Of a stretch of DNA of 38,893 bases, positions 23,945 through 32,244 are shown piece by piece. The translations under genes and the position numbers were made by a program. The stretch spans positions 1 through 38,893 of the forward strand of contig NZ_CAMLFY010000036.1 of NCBI RefSeq assembly GCF_946479415.1. Reading direction: 5' to 3'. Every line of letters starts with the position of its first letter. The stretch's first letter is position 1. The notes beneath the pieces are model-generated. The model was not told where the DNA came from. It did no database searches and saw nothing but the letters and a program-made list of their open reading frames with translations. This DNA is from an uncultured Shinella sp. Lineage in GTDB: Bacteria > Pseudomonadota > Alphaproteobacteria > Rhizobiales > Rhizobiaceae.

Positions 23945-25386
23945 TGGGCCGCGCACTGATCGTCCCATCCAATCCCGACGCCATTTTCCTGCCCTATCAG
24001 GCCAAGTGGGTAAACGACAATGCCCGCTTGAAGCTGATGGAGAAGGGCCGCCAGATCGGCTTGTCCTGGTCGACGGCATACGCCACGGTTTCGCGCACGG
24101 CGCTCGTGAGTGCGAAGCGGGACCAGTGGGTATCGTCCCGTGACGATATCCAGGCGCGTCTTTTCCTTGAGGACTGCAAACTGTGGTCCGGCATCCTTGA
24201 GCTGGCCGCGCAGGATCTCGGAGAGCAGGCGCTTGACCCGGAGGGAAAACAGACAGCCTACGTGCTGCGGTTCGCCAATGCCTTGCGCATCAACTCGATG
24301 AGTTCGAACGCTGACGCGCAGGCTGGCAAGCGAGGCGGCCGTGTGCTTGACGAGTTTGCCCTGCATCCTGATCCTCGCAAGCTTTGGCAGATCGCCTATC
24401 CCGGCATCACGTGGGGCGGCTCGATGGAGGTCATCTCCACCCATCGCGGCTCGCACAACTTCTTCAACCAGCTCGTCCGAGAAATCCGTGAGGGCGGCAA
24501 TCCGAAGCGGATCAGCCTGCACACGGTGACCCTGCAGAACGCTCTCGATGACGGCTTTCTGTACAAGCTGCAGCAATCTTTGCCGCCCGACGCCGAACAG
24601 CAGGAGATGACCGAGGCGGAGTATTTCGACTGGGTAAAGGCGGGCTGCGCGGACGAAGAGAGTTTCCTGCAGGAATACATGTGCCAGCCGGCCGACGACG
24701 ACGCAGCCTTCCTGGAATATGATCTAATCGCAGCCTGCGAGTACCCGACGGACTTCGACTGGTCCACCATCGAGGGGCGGCAACTCTATGCCGGCGTCGA
24801 TATCGGCCGCAAGAAAGACCTGACGGTGCTCTGGGTTGTCGAAAGGCTCGGAGACGTCCTCTATACGCGGCACATTGAAACGCTCCAGAACATGAGCAAG
24901 CCAGACCAGGAGAAGGTTCTCTGGCCGTGGTTTGAGCGTTGCGTCCGTATCTGTATCGACGCTACGGGCCTCGGCATCGGATGGGCCGACGACGCCCAGA
25001 AGAAGTTCGGGGCGCATGCTGTCGAAGCGGTGACATTCACGGCGCCGGTGAAAGAGGCCCTGGCTTATCCTGTCCGCTCCAAGATGGAGGAGCGCCGGAT
25101 CCGCATCCCGTTCGATAAGCACATCCGCGCCGACCTTCGCTCCGTCACCAAGCAGGTCACTGCTGCCGGCAACATACGGTTTACCGCCGAGCGCACCGTA
25201 GCTGGCCACGCCGACCGCTTCTGGGCACTCGCCCTGGCCATCGAGGCGGCCGGCGGGCCTCAAATGCAATATGGCTACAAGGCCGCGCCGCGCGCCGCCA
25301 CCAAGTTCGACACCCCGAATACCGACCGCGACGATGGCGCCCCGTCGCGTCTTTCCGCGTTGCGCCGATCGAGAGGAACAATCTGA
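23944..25386 (+). CDS. Terminase large subunit (Mu gp28-like)
   Basis: A 480-residue packaging ATPase and nuclease. A Walker A-like segment is EKGRQIGLSWS (~34-42), and Walker B is GGRVLDEFA (~131-139). The C-terminal RNase H-like nuclease has acidic residues in AGVDIGRKKDLTVLWVVE and in RICIDATGLGIGWADD. In Mu-like phages it cuts host DNA beside the integrated copies and packages by the headful. The start overlaps the small subunit stop by one base. Confidence 0.9.
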   Translation: MGRALIVPSNPDAIFLPYQAKWVNDNARLKLMEKGRQIGLSWSTAYATVSRTALVSAKRDQWVSSRDDIQARLFLEDCKLWSGILELAAQDLGEQALDPEGKQTAYVLRFANALRINSMSSNADAQAGKRGGRVLDEFALHPDPRKLWQIAYPGITWGGSMEVISTHRGSHNFFNQLVREIREGGNPKRISLHTVTLQNALDDGFLYKLQQSLPPDAEQQEMTEAEYFDWVKAGCADEESFLQEYMCQPADDDAAFLEYDLIAACEYPTDFDWSTIEGRQLYAGVDIGRKKDLTVLWVVERLGDVLYTRHIETLQNMSKPDQEKVLWPWFERCVRICIDATGLGIGWADDAQKKFGAHAVEAVTFTAPVKEALAYPVRSKMEERRIRIPFDKHIRADLRSVTKQVTAAGNIRFTAERTVAGHADRFWALALAIEAAGGPQMQYGYKAAPRAATKFDTPNTDRDDGAPSRLSALRRSRGTI

Positions 25387-26969
25387 TGGCCACCCAGCTC
25401 GTCGACCAATACGGCCGGCCGATCAGCACGGCCGCGCTCAAGCAGGAGCAGGCGGCGCCCACCATGACCGGCGTGCGCAGGCCGAATACCGAGCACCAGG
25501 CGTCGGGCCTGACACCCGGCAAGCTCGCCCGCCTGCTTCGCTCCAGCGCCAACGGCGATCCGGAAGCCTACCTTGCCCTCGCCGAGGACATGGAGGAACG
25601 CGATCTGCACTATGCCGGCGTGCTCGGCACCCGAAAGCGGCAGGTCGCCGGACTGGACATCACTGTTGAGGCGGCCAGCGACAAGCCCGAGGACGTGGAG
25701 AACGCGGACATGGTTCGCGCCTTCTTCGAGCGCGACGCCTTCGAGACCGAGTTGATCGACATCCTCGACGCGATCGGCAAGGGCTTCTCCGCGACCGAAA
25801 TCATCTGGGAGACCTCAGAAAGCCAGTGGGAGCCGAAGGAGCTGAAATGGCGCGACCCGCGCTGGTTCCGCTTCGACGACGTGGATGGCGAGACGCCCTT
25901 GCTTCGTGACCCCGGCGGCGACCAGCCACTTGCCCCGTACAAATGGGTTTTCCACCAGGCGAAGGCCAAGTCGGGTCTGCCGATCCGTGGCGGCATCGCC
26001 CGCGCCGTCTGCTGGAACTATCTGTTCAAGGCCTTCACCACGAAGGACTGGGCGATCTTCTGCGAGGCCTACGGCCAGCCGCTGCGCCTCGGCAAATGGG
26101 GCGAAGGCGCAACCGACGCTGACAAGGAAATCCTCCTGCAGGCGGTTGCCAATATCGGCGTCGACTACGCCGCGACAATCCCGCAGTCCATGACGGTCGA
26201 GTTCATCAAGGCCGATATCGCCGGCTCTCATGAACTCTACGAGAAGCGGTCCGATTGGCTGGACCGCCAAACCTCCAAGGTCGTGCTCGGGCAAACTGGC
26301 ACGACGGATATGACGGCGGGCGGCTACGCCCAGGCTAAGGTCCACGACGGCGTCAGGGACGACATCGAGCGCTCCGACGCGAAACAGGCCGCTGCCACAC
26401 TTATGCGCGACCTGGTGCGCGCCTACATCGATCTGAACAAGGGGCCGCAGAAGGCTTACCCGAAGATCAGGATCGGACGCCCCGAGCAGGTCGATCTTGA
26501 GAAGTGGATGAAGAATATCGAAACCTTCGTCAGCCTGGGCGGCAAGGTCGGCATGTCCACTGTGCGTGACAAGATTGGTGTGCCGGATCCGGACCAAGAC
26601 GAGGAGCTGCTGGTACCGCGCGGCAAGCAGGAGGCCCCGTCCGGCCAACCGAAGCCCGCCGCACCGCCAGCGATGCCCGGCAGGGCTTCCGCGCAAAGGG
26701 CGGAAGTGCCCGCCAAACCGATCGACGCGATCGACACGTCAATCGCGTCGATCCTTGGCGATGATGGATGGGCCGAGATGGTTGAACCGATCGTCGGCGG
26801 TCTAGAGGAGAAGATCGCCGCCGCGTCCACGATGGAGGAGGTGCGAGCGATCCTCGCCGATCGGTACAGCAACATGGACGTCAGCGCTCTGACTGACATG
26901 CTGGCGCGCGCCGCCTTCTCTGCACGCCTTGCCGGCATTGGCGGTGATGCACTTTCGGATGAGGCATAG
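25386..26969 (+). CDS. Portal protein, DUF935 (Mu gp29-like)
   Basis: A 527-residue portal. Family features include LARLLRSSANGDPEAYLALA, EDMEERDLHYAGVLGTRKRQ and the middle block ETSESQWEPKELKWRDPRWF with YKWVFHQAKAKSG. The C-terminal ~100 residues contain a Pro/Ala-rich linker and a helical tail (DDGWAEMVEPIVGGLEEKIA). It forms the vertex ring through which DNA passes. One-base overlap with the terminase gene. Confidence 0.9.
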   Translation: MATQLVDQYGRPISTAALKQEQAAPTMTGVRRPNTEHQASGLTPGKLARLLRSSANGDPEAYLALAEDMEERDLHYAGVLGTRKRQVAGLDITVEAASDKPEDVENADMVRAFFERDAFETELIDILDAIGKGFSATEIIWETSESQWEPKELKWRDPRWFRFDDVDGETPLLRDPGGDQPLAPYKWVFHQAKAKSGLPIRGGIARAVCWNYLFKAFTTKDWAIFCEAYGQPLRLGKWGEGATDADKEILLQAVANIGVDYAATIPQSMTVEFIKADIAGSHELYEKRSDWLDRQTSKVVLGQTGTTDMTAGGYAQAKVHDGVRDDIERSDAKQAAATLMRDLVRAYIDLNKGPQKAYPKIRIGRPEQVDLEKWMKNIETFVSLGGKVGMSTVRDKIGVPDPDQDEELLVPRGKQEAPSGQPKPAAPPAMPGRASAQRAEVPAKPIDAIDTSIASILGDDGWAEMVEPIVGGLEEKIAAASTMEEVRAILADRYSNMDVSALTDMLARAAFSARLAGIGGDALSDEA

Positions 26970-26971
26970 CC

Positions 26972-28189
26972 TTGCCGATCGAGCTGAAGCCGCTTCCACC
27001 AGTCGATGCCATCGCCGCTTTCGAGGCCCGCAAAGGCAACCTCAGGGAGACATTCTCTTGGCAAGACTTCTGGCAGGAGGAGCACGCCAGCTCCTTCACT
27101 GTCGCCAAGTCGGCCGGGTTCGACATCCTGAAGGACATTTCCGATGCCTTCGAACGGGCTTTGAAGGAGGGGCGCACACCGGCGGATTTCGCCCGGTCAC
27201 TCCGCCCGACGCTTGAGGCGAAAGGCTGGTGGGGCAAAAAACTGGTGGAAGATCCCGCCAGCGGCGAAACCCGCCCCGCCCAGCTCGGAAGCGCGCGCCG
27301 GCTTCAAACGATTTTCGACGCCAATATGCGGGTCTCCTATGCCGCTGGTCACTGGGCAGGTTTCGAGCGTAACCGTGCCAGCCGTCCGTTTCTCCGGTAT
27401 GTGGCCCTCCTCGACGATCGCACGCGTCCTGCCCACCGCGCTCGGCACAACCTCGTGCTGCCGATCGACCATCCGTATTGGGAGATGTGGGCGCCGCCTT
27501 GCGGCTGGAACTGCCGCTGCACGCTGCAGAGCCTTTCCCAACGCGATATCGACCGCTTGCTGGCAGACGGTGAAAAACTCCAATTCGAGCCACCGCAGGA
27601 TACGTTCCGAAACTTCGTGAACAACCGCACCGGCGAAGTGGTCAAGGTGCCTGACGGCATCGACCCCGGCTGGGCCTACAACCCCGGCCGCGTCGGTTAT
27701 GAGGCCCGCGTCAACAAGGCGGTTGCGGAGAAGATCGCCGACGCGCCACCCGAGATGGTCACCGCCGCCGTCGAAGAGCGCGTCGCGAGCAGCGCGTTCG
27801 AGCGCTTCGTGCGCAAGCCCGAGGGCTCCATGCCGGTGATGCCGATATCGCCTGCGCTGGCTTCGGCACTCGGTATCGATGCGCGCGTAGCGCTCCTGTC
27901 GGCAGAGACCATGGAGAAGCAGATCCGGCGCCATCCCGAGATGACGGTGGAGGATTATCGGCTCCTTCCGACCTTCCCCGCCAAAGCCCTTGTAGCGCTC
28001 GCGGATGGCCCTCTTTCGGCCGTGCTGATCAGATTGGCGAACGGGCGATGGCTTCACGCGGTCCTTAAGTCGACCAAGAGCCGTAAGGCCGCGTTCGTTA
28101 CCAGTTATCGGTTCACGAGCGAGGAAAGGATACAGGCTCTCCTCATGCGTCCTGGTGTCCGCATTGTCTTCGATCGGCGGGGAGAGTGA
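26972..28189 (+). CDS. MuF head morphogenesis protein with extra C-terminal domain
   Basis: A 405-residue protein starting at TTG 26972. Residues ~100-190 are the Phage_Mu_F domain: RYVALLDDRTRPAHRARHNL, then PPCGWNCRCTLQSLSQRDID. Residues ~290-405 are an additional domain with ETMEKQIRRHPEMTVEDYRL, WLHAVLKSTKSRKAAFVTSY and a conserved-looking R/H/K/S pattern. MuF proteins often carry C-terminal BECR-fold (PBECR/colicin E5-like) nuclease domains, and this region resembles them. That identification is tentative. MuF itself is a minor head component needed for assembly and may be ejected with DNA. Confidence 0.82.
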   Translation: MPIELKPLPPVDAIAAFEARKGNLRETFSWQDFWQEEHASSFTVAKSAGFDILKDISDAFERALKEGRTPADFARSLRPTLEAKGWWGKKLVEDPASGETRPAQLGSARRLQTIFDANMRVSYAAGHWAGFERNRASRPFLRYVALLDDRTRPAHRARHNLVLPIDHPYWEMWAPPCGWNCRCTLQSLSQRDIDRLLADGEKLQFEPPQDTFRNFVNNRTGEVVKVPDGIDPGWAYNPGRVGYEARVNKAVAEKIADAPPEMVTAAVEERVASSAFERFVRKPEGSMPVMPISPALASALGIDARVALLSAETMEKQIRRHPEMTVEDYRLLPTFPAKALVALADGPLSAVLIRLANGRWLHAVLKSTKSRKAAFVTSYRFTSEERIQALLMRPGVRIVFDRRGE

Positions 28190-28533
28190 TGTGCGCGGTA
28201 GGGCCTCGCAGGAACCCTACATGACGGTCCCATCCGGAGATGGTCCTACGGCCGCGAGAATGTCACCGTGTCACGCGCACCAGCTATCAATAGCACCTTG
28301 CGGCGTGATCTTCAAATCGGGGCCACAGAGCGCCGTGGGCGCATCAGACGAGCGTTCGGCCGTCCGAAGCGGCAAATCGCGCCCACGGCCTTCAAAACGG
28401 CTTCAATTTTGATGCTGTTGCCCGTTGCCGGATCCAAGGTGCGCCGCTAAGTGTTGTCTACGCGCAATCGGGCAGATCCCCGAGACCGAAGTGCAGTTTC
28501 GCACTTCTGACCGCCGAGCACTACCGCCGTTAG
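28190..28533. other. Intergenic region before the protease operon
   Basis: 344 bp without a well-supported gene. A 60-codon basic open frame (GTG 28268 to 28450, with RRDLQIGATERRGRIRRAFG) is possible but has no clear ribosome site or known relative. A small inverted repeat, GTAGGG/CCCTAC, lies near 28210-28232. The last part carries dyad copy 2 and the presumed late promoter of the protease/head operon. Confidence 0.4.
28488..28507. promoter_or_regulatory. Late-operon dyad, copy 2 (candidate activator site)
   Basis: GAAGTGC, six bases, GCACTTC: a perfect 7-bp dyad in 20 bp. It shares 22 of 26 bases, including the flanking CC and TGAC, with the copy at 21363-21382. A -10-like TTAGAT (28530-28535) starts 23 bases after the dyad end, the same offset as CATTGT at copy 1. 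In Mu, the promoter before gene I also depends on the late activator C. Confidence 0.6.
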
Positions 28534-29679
28534 ATGGCGGTCATGAAAAACGCTCTCGCCTTCCTCGCTTCCGCAGTTCTGTCGGCGCACGTCACCGAAC
28601 TTTCGGCCGACGCCGCCGATGGCGTCTGGATCCAGTTGATCCCCGCCGGCACCTTCAGCGGCCGTGACGGTCGCGGCCCCTACCATGCCGGTGACGCTCA
28701 GAGCCTGAAGCGGATTGCGGATACCACCCGCACCTATCATGGCGCCACCGATATCGTCGTCGACTATGAACATCAGACCCGCAACGCGCTCGAGAACGGC
28801 AAGCCCGCTCCGGCCGCCGGATGGGTCAAGGAAATCGATCCCCGCGCCGATGGCCTTTACGGGCGCGTCGAATGGACCGCCGCAGCCGCCCAGGCCATCC
28901 GGGCGAAAGAGTATCGGTACATTTCCCCGGTCTATTTCCACGGCAAAGACGGCAAGATCTTCGCCCTTCAGAATGCGGCGCTCACCAACGCGCCCAACCT
29001 CGTGATGTCGGAAGTCTCCGCTCACTCGATCTTTCAGAAAGCCCAAGAGGAACCCATGAAAAGAGTGCTCGCCGCCCTCGGCCTGGCCGAAGGTGCAAGC
29101 GAGGATGATGTGCTCGTCGCCATCAACTCGTATCTCACCAGCTCGACGGCAATTGCCGTCGCCGCCGGTCTCACCAAGGACGCCAAGTCGGATGCTATTC
29201 TGACGGCCGTCCAGTCCGCATTTGCCGATCGCAAGAAGATTGCGGTCGCTGTCGGTAAGCCGGAAACGGCCAGCGTTGACGAGATCGTTTCGTCGATCAG
29301 CTCCGCCCAGTCGGCCGCCGTCGATCCGACGAAGTACGTGCCGTTCGCCCAAGTCTCCGCGATGCAGGACCAGCTCAACTCGCTGGCCAAGCAGATCGGC
29401 GAGGACAAGGCGACCGAGGCCGTTGAGGACGCTATCCGCGACGGCAAGCTTGCCCCGGCGCTCAAGGACTGGGGTCTTTCCGTCCACCGCGCCGACCCAG
29501 CCAAGTTCGCGGAGTTCGTCGGCAAGGCGCCGGTGCTCACCGCCATGCAGCGCACCGCCACCGCGAAGGATCCGGGCAACGGCGCCGCGCAGCTCGATGA
29601 CGCCTCGATCGCCGTCATGCGCCAGATGGGTCTGACGGAAGCGCAGATGGCCGAAGGCCTGAAAGGGGGTGCGGTATGA
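28534..29679 (+). CDS. Mu I-like prohead protease with scaffold tail
   Basis: A 381-residue protein. Residues ~20-170 are the Mu-type prohead protease (GVWIQLIPAGTFSGRDGRGP, DYEHQTRNALENGKPAPAAG, KEYRYISPVYFH). The C-terminal ~207 residues form a helical scaffold that can also be made alone from an internal start. ATG 28534 has no ribosome site and overlaps the -10-like hexamer of the proposed promoter. ATG 28546 (MKNALAFLAS) is therefore a likely true start, removing four residues. The protease matures the head during assembly and is processed with the scaffold. Confidence 0.85.
   Translation: MAVMKNALAFLASAVLSAHVTELSADAADGVWIQLIPAGTFSGRDGRGPYHAGDAQSLKRIADTTRTYHGATDIVVDYEHQTRNALENGKPAPAAGWVKEIDPRADGLYGRVEWTAAAAQAIRAKEYRYISPVYFHGKDGKIFALQNAALTNAPNLVMSEVSAHSIFQKAQEEPMKRVLAALGLAEGASEDDVLVAINSYLTSSTAIAVAAGLTKDAKSDAILTAVQSAFADRKKIAVAVGKPETASVDEIVSSISSAQSAAVDPTKYVPFAQVSAMQDQLNSLAKQIGEDKATEAVEDAIRDGKLAPALKDWGLSVHRADPAKFAEFVGKAPVLTAMQRTATAKDPGNGAAQLDDASIAVMRQMGLTEAQMAEGLKGGAV
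29056..29679 (+). CDS. Nested scaffold protein (Mu Z-like) by internal in-frame start
   Basis: Inside the protease gene, ATG 29056 (MKRVLAALGLAEGASEDDVL) is preceded by AGAGGA with five or six bases of spacing. It would give a 207-residue helical protein identical to the protease C-terminus. In Mu, gene Z is nested in gene I in just this way and supplies the internal scaffold for head assembly. The site is seen directly; its use is inferred by analogy. Confidence 0.7.
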   Translation: MKRVLAALGLAEGASEDDVLVAINSYLTSSTAIAVAAGLTKDAKSDAILTAVQSAFADRKKIAVAVGKPETASVDEIVSSISSAQSAAVDPTKYVPFAQVSAMQDQLNSLAKQIGEDKATEAVEDAIRDGKLAPALKDWGLSVHRADPAKFAEFVGKAPVLTAMQRTATAKDPGNGAAQLDDASIAVMRQMGLTEAQMAEGLKGGAV

Positions 29680-30086
29680 CGGCGCTGGCAGGTGATCGCA
29701 GAACGCCGGAGCGGTCCGGCGACCTTCGGGTCTTTCCCGCTGCGGCTAGCGCGGTGCTGTTTGCGGGCGCCATGGGCGCCGTCAACGCATCCGGCCAGGC
29801 GGTACCCATGTCGACGGCTCTCAACCTGAAGGGCGCCGGCCGCGTCGAGCGGCGTGTCGATAATACGGGCGGAGCCGCCGGCGCAAAGTCGGTTGAAATC
29901 TACGCCGGCATCTTCCGCTTCGACAACTCGACGGCGGGCGATGCCATCACGAAGGCCGATATCGGGTCCGATTGCTACGGCGTCGATGACCAGACGGTCG
30001 CCAAAACCTCAGCAACCAACACCCGGTCGGTCGCTGGCAAAGTGTTCGACGTGGACGCCGACGGCGTCTGGGTCAAGTTCTCCTGA
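29676..30086 (+). CDS. Head decoration/cement protein candidate
   Basis: A 136-residue protein between scaffold and major head subunit, the usual place of a head-decorating protein. The body is Ala/Gly-rich and beta-prone (VFPAAASAVLFAGAMGAVNA, SVEIYAGIFRFDNSTAGDA, GKVFDVDADGVWVKFS). It resembles small head proteins of B3-like phages. It overlaps the scaffold gene by ATGA. The function is inferred from position. Confidence 0.6.
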   Translation: MTALAGDRRTPERSGDLRVFPAAASAVLFAGAMGAVNASGQAVPMSTALNLKGAGRVERRVDNTGGAAGAKSVEIYAGIFRFDNSTAGDAITKADIGSDCYGVDDQTVAKTSATNTRSVAGKVFDVDADGVWVKFS

Positions 30087-30095
30087 AGGTGACCC

Positions 30096-30992
30096 ATGGA
30101 ATTTAACGCACAGACCCTACGAGCGGCGAACATTGGGTTTAATGCCGCCTTCAAGGCCGGCATGGCTGCGGCCAGCAGCATGTATGGCGCCGTAGCCACC
30201 ACCGTGCCGTCCTCGACGAAAACCACGGAGTACGGATGGCTTGGCGAGTTTCCCGGCTTCCGCGAATGGATCGGCGACCGTGTCGTGAACGGTCTCGCCA
30301 AGCACGGCTATACGATCGTCAACAAGGACTACGAAAACACGATCGGCGTCGATCGCAATGACTTCGACGATGACAACCTCGGCATCTACACGCCGATGTT
30401 CCAGCAGCTCGGCCATACGGCGGTAACGTTCCCCGACACGCTGATCTGGCCGCAGCTGCAGGCCGGCTTCGTCAACGCCTGCTACGACGGACAGAACTTC
30501 TTCGACACGGATCATCCGGTTCTGAACGCCGCTGGCAAGGAGGTAGCAGTTGCCAACACGGACGGCGGCGCTGGCACGCCTTGGTTCCTCCTGGACACCA
30601 CTCGGCCGTTGAAGCCGATCATCTTCCAGGAGCGCAAGAAGTTTACCAACCTCGTCCGCATGGACGGCGAAACCGACGAGTCCGTCTTCACAAAGAAGAA
30701 ACTGCGCTACGGTCTCGATGGTCGCGGCAACGTCGGTTACGGCTTCTGGCAGATGGCCTGGGGCTCGAAGCAGGCCCTGGACGCCGCGCATTACGAAGCC
30801 GCCCGCGTCGGGCTTTCGACGATGAAGGGCGACTTTGGCCGCCCGCTGGCAATCCAGCCCAAGCTGCTCGTCGTTCCTCCGACGCTTGAAGGCGCCGCAC
30901 GTCGTCTGATCGAGAACGACACCGTGGCCGGCGGCGGCACTAACGAGTGGTACAAAACCGCCGAAATCCTCGTCTGCCCCTGGCTGGCCTGA
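30096..30992 (+). CDS. T: Major head subunit (Mu gpT-like)
   Basis: A 298-residue capsid protein of the Mu gpT family. Typical parts are LRAANIGFNAAFKAGM, YGWLGEFPGFREWIGDRVVN, YTIVNKDYENTIGVDRNDF, NFFDTDHPV and LLVVPPTLEGAARRLIEND. It follows the decoration protein by nine bases and is itself followed by a terminator-like hairpin, which fits a highly expressed structural gene. Confidence 0.92.
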   Translation: MEFNAQTLRAANIGFNAAFKAGMAAASSMYGAVATTVPSSTKTTEYGWLGEFPGFREWIGDRVVNGLAKHGYTIVNKDYENTIGVDRNDFDDDNLGIYTPMFQQLGHTAVTFPDTLIWPQLQAGFVNACYDGQNFFDTDHPVLNAAGKEVAVANTDGGAGTPWFLLDTTRPLKPIIFQERKKFTNLVRMDGETDESVFTKKKLRYGLDGRGNVGYGFWQMAWGSKQALDAAHYEAARVGLSTMKGDFGRPLAIQPKLLVVPPTLEGAARRLIENDTVAGGGTNEWYKTAEILVCPWLA

Positions 30993-31013
30993 TTTCTCCT
31001 CCTCCCACGCCTA

Positions 31014-31042
31014 CCGCCCGGTGCAAGCCGGGCGGGCTTTTC
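31014..31042 (+). terminator. Terminator-like hairpin after the major head gene
   Basis: An 8-bp stem, CCGCCCGG/CCGGGCGG (31014-31021 and 31028-31035), with loop TGCAAG is followed by GCTTTT. The short T-run suggests partial termination, lowering expression of the downstream head and tail genes relative to the capsid. Confidence 0.65.
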
Positions 31043-31093
31043 GAAGCGGATCGGCCACGATCCCCGTCGCAAATCCCGAAAAGGACGCTGCTC

Positions 31094-31813
31094 ATGTCGT
31101 CACCCAAAACCGCAAAGAACCGTTCCAATGCTCCGGCCGGTACCGAGGAGACCAATGCCTCGGGAAATACGGAGAGCAACGCTGCTGCTGTCATCATCGA
31201 CGCAGGAGCTACCCCGCCGGGTTCGAGCGTTCCCGGCGGGACCAATACCGAGAGCGCTGACGGCAAAGCCGCCGCGCATGACCAGGCCGGCGAGACTGCA
31301 TCGGTCTCGCCGGCCGACCTCGCCGCCGCGCTGGAGCTGACCGGCTCTTCAGACTTCGCACATCTTGTCGAGATGGCCGCTCAAAGCACGGCGATTGCAG
31401 AGGCGGTCGCCGCGCATACCGCCGGCGCGCTGCAGGACTGGGCACCGGCCGAGGACCCGATACAGTTCATGGATGATCTGGTCGCGGAGATCCTGCTGCT
31501 TCGCTCTCAGGTCGCCGAACGTGTTGCGGCCGATGCTACGGTAATGGCGGAAGGCTCGTCGGTTTCCGCTGGCGCCCCGTCGCCCGAGTTCGGCGACAGG
31601 TATCCGCTGACGGCGTCCGCACTGTCGGCATTTGAAGCTGCTCACGGTCGTGGAAGGTCCCCTCTGGTGAGGATCACGTCCGCGCGGGACGGCTTCCGCC
31701 GCGCCGGCCTCGTCCACTCCATCACACAGCGCGAGTATCCGCTCGCGGATCTATCGCCGGAACAGGTCGAGACCTTCCTGGGCGAGCCCGTCCTCACCGT
31801 CGAGCTGGTGTGA
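31094..31813 (+). CDS. HI1506-like phage protein
   Basis: A 239-residue protein. The N-terminal ~75 residues are low-complexity Thr/Ala/Gly/Asn and probably disordered. The C-terminus (PLVRITSARDGFRRAGLVHS, SPEQVETFLGEPVLTVELV) matches the HI1506-type proteins of Mu-like prophages (gp35 position). AAGGA precedes ATG 31094. The frame is open further upstream but crosses the terminator, so the ATG is chosen. The role is unknown, probably head-related. Confidence 0.75.
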   Translation: MSSPKTAKNRSNAPAGTEETNASGNTESNAAAVIIDAGATPPGSSVPGGTNTESADGKAAAHDQAGETASVSPADLAAALELTGSSDFAHLVEMAAQSTAIAEAVAAHTAGALQDWAPAEDPIQFMDDLVAEILLLRSQVAERVAADATVMAEGSSVSAGAPSPEFGDRYPLTASALSAFEAAHGRGRSPLVRITSARDGFRRAGLVHSITQREYPLADLSPEQVETFLGEPVLTVELV

Positions 31814-32244
31814 TGCCATATGCCACGCAACAGGATCTGGTAGACCGTTTCGGCTCGCAGGAGCTGATCCAGCTCACGGACAAGATCAACCGGCCGGCGT
31901 CGACGATCGACGTCGTTCCGGTCGACCGGGCGCTCACGGACGCGACCGCCCTCATCGACAGCTATGTGGCGAAGCTCTACCGCCTGCCACTTTCGACCGT
32001 CCCGCCTATCCTTTTGAAGTATGCTTGCGATATCGCTCGCTACTATCTGCACGGCAAGGCCGCCGAAAAGGACGATGCAGTCTCGCGCGGCTTCAAAGAG
32101 GCCGAGACCTGGCTGCTCAATGTTTCGAAGGGTCTTGTGACGCTTGAAGCGGAAGGCGTCGCGCAGCCTCAGGCCGGCGACGGCTCGGTAAAGGCAGTCG
32201 CGCCGAACCGGGTCTTCACCCGCGATACCCTGAGGCATCTCTGA
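31813..32244 (+). CDS. DUF1320 protein (Mu gp36-like)
   Basis: A 143-residue protein of the DUF1320 family: MPYATQQDLVDRFGSQELIQ near the start, ALIDSYVAKLYRLPLSTVPP in the middle, and LLKYACDIARYYLHGKAAEK later. Members are head-tail connector (adaptor) components. ATG 31813 overlaps the previous stop by one base. Confidence 0.88.
   Translation: MPYATQQDLVDRFGSQELIQLTDKINRPASTIDVVPVDRALTDATALIDSYVAKLYRLPLSTVPPILLKYACDIARYYLHGKAAEKDDAVSRGFKEAETWLLNVSKGLVTLEAEGVAQPQAGDGSVKAVAPNRVFTRDTLRHL

Noticed and set aside
30947..31093. N-terminal extension of the HI1506-like protein to 30947
   Set aside because: It would overlap the major head gene and cross the terminator; ATG 31094 has its own ribosome site.
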